Shown: positions 59,401-64,000 of the stretch, one piece after another
Layout: each line of letters begins with the position of its first letter
Numbering within the stretch: position 1 is the stretch's first letter
From: Manis javanica
Lineage: Eukaryota > Chordata > Mammalia > Pholidota > Manidae
Direction of reading: 5' to 3'
DNA: 64,000 bases
Assembly (NCBI RefSeq): GCF_040802235.1
Contig: NC_133172.1
Span: forward strand, 24,199,738 to 24,263,737
The notes under the pieces: generated by a model
What the model saw: only the letters and a program-made list of their open reading frames with translations
Told to the model about the DNA's origin: nothing
Database searches by the model: none
Made by a program: the position numbers and the translations under genes

Positions 59401-61875
59401 GTAATTTGTAATTTAAATTCTCATAGCATGTATAGCATTTTCTACATTTGTTCTTTCCAAAGTTGCCAAATAATTGGAATTTGTATGTGTGTGTGTTTCA
59501 AAAATTTGATGTATTGGGTTTTCAAAAGAAATGGCAAAGTCTGAGAGTTAGGGTTTGGTGGCCATTTAGGCATTAAGAAAATCATGTTGGGAAACTTCCA
59601 AGTTACCTATTGTTAGGAGAGGAAAAATAAAACAGCAAGCACAATTTTCCATTGCTTCCCCCCAGTATGGTTTAGGTACAGGTCCTTCTTATATTCTCCT
59701 AGGGATTCTTCAGCCAAGATTTTTCCTGACTAAGAGGCCAGAGGTCAGAACTTCCCCTCCTTTTCTCAGAGTTCCAGGAGGGAGTTTCCCAGGAAGTCAG
59801 AGTTTCCCTCTCCAAGACCTTTACAAGAACGCTGAAGTAAAAATAAATCAACAAAATCAATGACAGACAACAATGACAAAATGCAGAAACCTTCCACACC
59901 AAATGAAATAAAATATAGCTAGAAAAACAGATACAACTAAAAGCATTCTAGGCATCAAAAGGGACTTACAAAGGCCAGGGCAAACTATCATGCCAAATAA
60001 TCTTTCTAAAGGGGCACCTGGAGTAAAGAGAAACAAAATTGTGGCAATGAGGCTAGACCTTCCAATTAGAGAAATCAGACTGAGGTTATCCCCGGCTTTG
60101 GGAAGAGAAGCAGAAATATCATTACTGTATTCTAAACCCCCGCCATTTCCAGGGTCTTACTGGAAGCAGGACAAACCCTCTGGTTTCATTGTTTTAATTT
60201 TTTCTGCCTGGGGAGCACAGCTAGAGACAGAAGACAGCATAGTCATGTCACCATTGCTCTAATTTTCTCCAGCCACAGATTCCATAGGAATTCAGGAAAT
60301 AGATGACTGCTCTTCTGTCTGAAAAAATGTAGGAATGTCTCCCCGCATAAAGCTGTACCATACTTTGGTTTCCTTTGATTGCAGTGAATACAATTCTAGA
60401 CCCTAGAGGTAAAATCTGCCCCTGTTTCCTATTAAAGTCAGTAGTGAACTGTACTCAGGACCTATAATAACTGATGGCAGGCCTCTTATCATCCCAGCTG
60501 CTTTGTGATCTAGAGTGGGCGTTGTCTCTGTCTGTTCGGTGACTGGGGAGCACACCCGGGGATTTTGCCTGGAGCCTACAGCCAGGCTCCTACAGGAACT
60601 ATGGGGCAACAGGTCTACCAAATGGAGAAACATGACTCTTCCCTTAATTCCTCTCCCTGTCAGGAAAGCTCCCAGGGCCGTTCTCAAAGTCTGGTATTAA
60701 TAGAAGAAATTACACAGAGAACTTAAAATAGAAAATAGCCAGTGTCAGGACAGGCCACTGCATTACATAAGGGTGTGCATGGTTGCCAAAACTTTAATAC
60801 ACTTATTGTAAAAATAAAAACAATGGACAAAAAAACAGCAGTGAAAAATCCCCAAATCTTTCATCAAATTAAGTCCCAAGGTTTAAACAAACAAACAAAA
60901 CAGTACTTAGCTTGAAGTTCCTCCCTTATCTCCCACCCTCTCCAAGTCAGCCACTTTGATCTTTAATCTGATTTGTCTCAGCCATCTAGGCCTTTTAAAA
61001 GCCTAGTAGTCAGTCTTAGACAGGGCTGGAGGTTTCTGAGCACCCAGAGCCTGGGACTGTGCATGAAGACAAAGATTGAATTTGCAGCTTCCTCAAGTTA
61101 GAGTTGAACAGTCTCAGGATGGGTGAATTAATGTACGAGAAGTGCTAAGGCAGTGCCAGCACACAGCAGGCCGTGTACATATTCTCATTACTATTCTCAT
61201 AGTAATGGCCTAGCTATTCTCATTACTGCTTTCTGCATTGTGAACTCTCAGTTTCCACCCGCCCCTCAACCCCTTACCCCTGCTCTGAGCATCATGGCTA
61301 CATGGGGCCTCTGGCTGCAGTCAGTGTCAATTAGAAACAGAGTTTCACCAGGCCAAAGATTGAATATCTGGAGTCCAGACTTCCTTATAAATTTATGTTT
61401 TTCCTGAATTCATCATGTAAATCCTACAGCAGACTTTTCCAGCGGGCAGTACTACATCTAACTAAACCCAGAATGTATTTATTTTCCTTTGGTTTGAAAC
61501 ATTTCCCCATTCTGTGCCCAGAGGGGAGCTTTCTTTTCAAGGTAATACCATACAGCTGGGCAGGTTGTTCACTGTGCAAAGATGCTCAGCAGACATGAGA
61601 ATGGGGATGTTGAAATCCAATCTTAGCTCCACTTGGTAATTTGCTGCACCAGTCCAGAGGGGCCTAGACTTTTTATAAGTTGTCAGTCCATTAGGGGAGT
61701 TCACAGATTATGAAGGTCCATTTTCTAACCACTGCCCACAACTCAACTCTCTGTGGATGATTAAGGAAGCTCTCATTGCACAAACCAATCTTTGAGGCTT
61801 TTATGGGCAGTTCAGGCTTCTGAGCTCCTTGGAGAACAGCCCAGAGATATTCCTGGTGACAGTCACATTTGAAAT
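59401..61875. other. Non-coding sequence, no feature recognised
   Basis: Read on both strands; short chance open frames only. Some AT-rich parts may be very old repeat. Confidence 0.35.
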
Positions 61876-62081
61876 CAGTGTTTCTCGAATGTGGATGATT
61901 TTGCTCCCCAAGGAATGTTGTGCAATGTCTGCAGAGATTCTCTGAGCGTCACAGCTCAGAGCACTCCTGTGTCTTAATGGGCAGAGGCCAAGGGTGCTGC
62001 CACCTTACATAGCACTGGCAGACCCCACAACCCAGAAGGACCCAGTCTGAAATGCCCACACCACACTGTTGAGAAACTCTG
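61876..62081 (+). mobile_element. hAT-Charlie MITE
   Basis: It begins 'cagtgtttctcgaatgtgga' and ends 'ctgttgagaaactctg', which are the inverted terminal repeats of a common hAT MITE. The interior ('caatgtctgcagagattctc', 'gtcttaatgggcagaggcca') agrees. Close to full length. Confidence 0.75.
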
Positions 62082-64000
62082 TCCAAATGAACACAATGAA
62101 GCCGTCAGATAAAGCAGTTTTCCCACTGCAGGTCCGGTGAGTGCCCAGCTCACAATCGCAACTGTCACGGTGACGGCTTCTGTGCTTATTTCCATTTTGT
62201 TCTTGCCCAGCTTTTGGGAAGATCCCACCTCAGTGTTGAAGCCTTGGCCTGTGCCCATTCAGAGGTCAGAGTGCAGGGGGTAACCAGGACCCTTTCTTAC
62301 TCTGGTCCCCTACATAGATTCATGAGGACTCTCAAGGGAAGGGGAGCTCTGGGCAGGGGCATCAAGGCCCAGCTGCCTCCACCATGCTGGCTTTCTCACT
62401 CTGTAACCACCCGGATACCAACAAACCTCAGGGTTTGGATAGTCAGGGTAAGCTGTCATTTCTATGTGCTCTGTAGCCCCTCAGGCTGCTCCTTCCCCAG
62501 CCCTCAGAGGCTCTGCAGACCAAAGGTCTGATACTGAATTTTGGAGAGGTTCTTTCTTACTAGAGTCAGCACGCAAGTTGTCAGTCTTTCGCAAGGTGCA
62601 GGCTGTCAGCTTCCTGGCTAGAGGTGGTCTGTCTTTCTCTCGCGGCTCTTTGCTCTTTCACAGATCTTTGCTATTTCCCCTTCCCTGAGTTTTTCAGGCC
62701 TTAGATGGACTGTCCCTCTGCTGCAAAGGCTCCTTGATGCCCAGTGGAGTTGGAAGTGCTCCCTACCCTCCCATACTCCCCTACCATCCCTGTGGGTCAC
62801 TGTCACACTCCATCACTCAGGATCATGTGGCTCTCTGTGATGCTGCCTCCCCAGGGTGTAAGGTGCTGAGGGCAAGGGACTTGGGCTCAGTCCCCATGTG
62901 CACACCCATAATAGTTGCTCAATCCTTGTTTCTGTTGATCTGAGTCTCCCCTTAGAAGTACAGGCTAGAGTTAGGGAATGTCAGAGAAATACCTGATGCC
63001 AATGGGGTTGACTTCTGCCTGAAGTTTCAGCCACCCTCATTACATTTTTAAGTGGTTTTCCATAATAGGAATGTCTCTTGACTGCTGGTGTCACAGTTAC
63101 ATTTGAAAGTGCTTGCTTACATCTCCTGTTTATGAGGTCTCTTTCCCTTTGAAGTCTTCTGATGGAGAATGAAGTGTAGCATACATCTGTACCTCTGTTC
63201 ATTATACATGCAGGGAATTCTCTGTAACTGAGGGCAACCATTTCTCTTAAAGTGAGTTGACTCAACAGTAACTGAGAAAAGAAAAAAAGAAATTAATGAA
63301 ATAAAATTATGAAAATGTTTATTTTCCACTTAACAAAACATAGGTTATACTTGCAACTACCCAGTCATTCTTAGGAGGAACAAAACTTGAGTCATATTGA
63401 TTTGGAGAAGGCATAAGTTTTCAGACAAAATGTGTGATTACTCGATATAGCATCCTTTGTTTTATGTCTGACTCTTGTTTCTTGATCATAAGAGTCAGTT
63501 TTGCAAAAACATTGAGTTCTTTTATCAATTTTCTTAACCCATTGAGATTCAGATCATTCTATTTCAAAGCACCTGTCATGTTGTTAACCTAGCTAATTTG
63601 CTCCAATTGTTAACTGGTCTATTATATTTTTTCTTGATACTTTTAAAGAGTATTTTACCTTGAATTCTACTTTCTTTATATTAGTGTTAAGGTTATTGTA
63701 CTCCACCTTTCATATTGTTAGTATTTGCTTAATAATTGTTAGGTACACAAATACTGCCAAAGCAATTTTTTTTCCATTACTTTGTTTTGGATTTTTTTCT
63801 AGCAGGAAAAGATACAGTGAGTTTCTCACCTAACAACCACCTTCTTTGTCCACATTCTCCATTCTGGTACCATAGTACTAAGGAGAGAAGACTCTTCTTA
63901 AATCCATCCATCTCCAGGGAAGTCCAAAATGGATCTGTGGCCTCTGAGGTTACATAGGTGTGACCTCTGAACTGCAGGTCAGAGTTTTGAGCCCTTTAAA
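62082..64000. other. Non-coding sequence, no gene recognised
   Basis: A short L2-like tail lies near 62,860-62,940. The - strand open frame near 62,981-63,265 has no domain I can identify. From about 63.3 kb the sequence becomes strongly AT-rich. Confidence 0.35.

Noticed and set aside
62981-63265. 94-codon - strand frame considered as a zinc-finger pseudogene
   Set aside because: No C2H2 spacing or linker motif could be found in any frame.

Overview
This window is nuclear DNA of a placental mammal. The coding sequence is sparse and spliced, three CpG islands stand in an AT-rich to moderately GC-rich background, and most of the rest is decayed interspersed repeats (L1, L2, MIR, MLT1-type LTRs, hAT-Charlie elements). 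I see no lineage-specific SINE of the primate, rodent, carnivore, horse or ruminant type. One comparatively intact L1 3' end (58,722-59,275) resembles the L1 I associate with pangolins. Pholidota is therefore my best guess for the order, held loosely.

Two protein-coding genes are recognised, arranged tail to tail. C19orf12 (the gene of MPAN/NBIA4 neurodegeneration in humans) is on the + strand: CpG-island promoter and 5' UTR exon near 14.8-14.93 kb, coding exons at 20,343-20,502 and 23,872-24,137, and a likely polyadenylation signal at 24,731. PLEKHF1 (Phafin1, a PH-FYVE endosomal/lysosomal adaptor) is on the - strand: a single coding exon at 40,495-41,334, and a 5' UTR exon and promoter in the CpG island at 48.3-48.9 kb. 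The pair and their convergent order match human 19q12, with the window in the opposite orientation. CCNE1 should lie beyond the left edge and POP4 beyond the right edge; neither is seen here.

Region by region: 0-7 kb holds repeat fossils, including a decayed retroviral pol-like segment. At 7.4-7.9 kb is an orphan CpG island next to an AT-rich block with octamer and homeodomain-type motifs. At 9-14 kb there are MLT1 LTRs and a 190-bp duplicated segment whose second copy sits inside a CA/TA microsatellite. C19orf12 occupies 14.4-24.8 kb, with a GT-rich minisatellite just after exon 1. At 25-33 kb there is dense L1, hAT, MLT1 and L2 debris. At 33-40 kb the sequence is GC-richer and mostly unique, with two Z-DNA-type tracts and a possible + strand terminal exon. 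PLEKHF1 occupies 39.7-48.7 kb. From 49 to 64 kb I see repeats only, including a head-to-head L1 pair with a younger L1 nested in one arm. The two genes are not known to share a pathway; their adjacency is conserved synteny rather than functional coupling.
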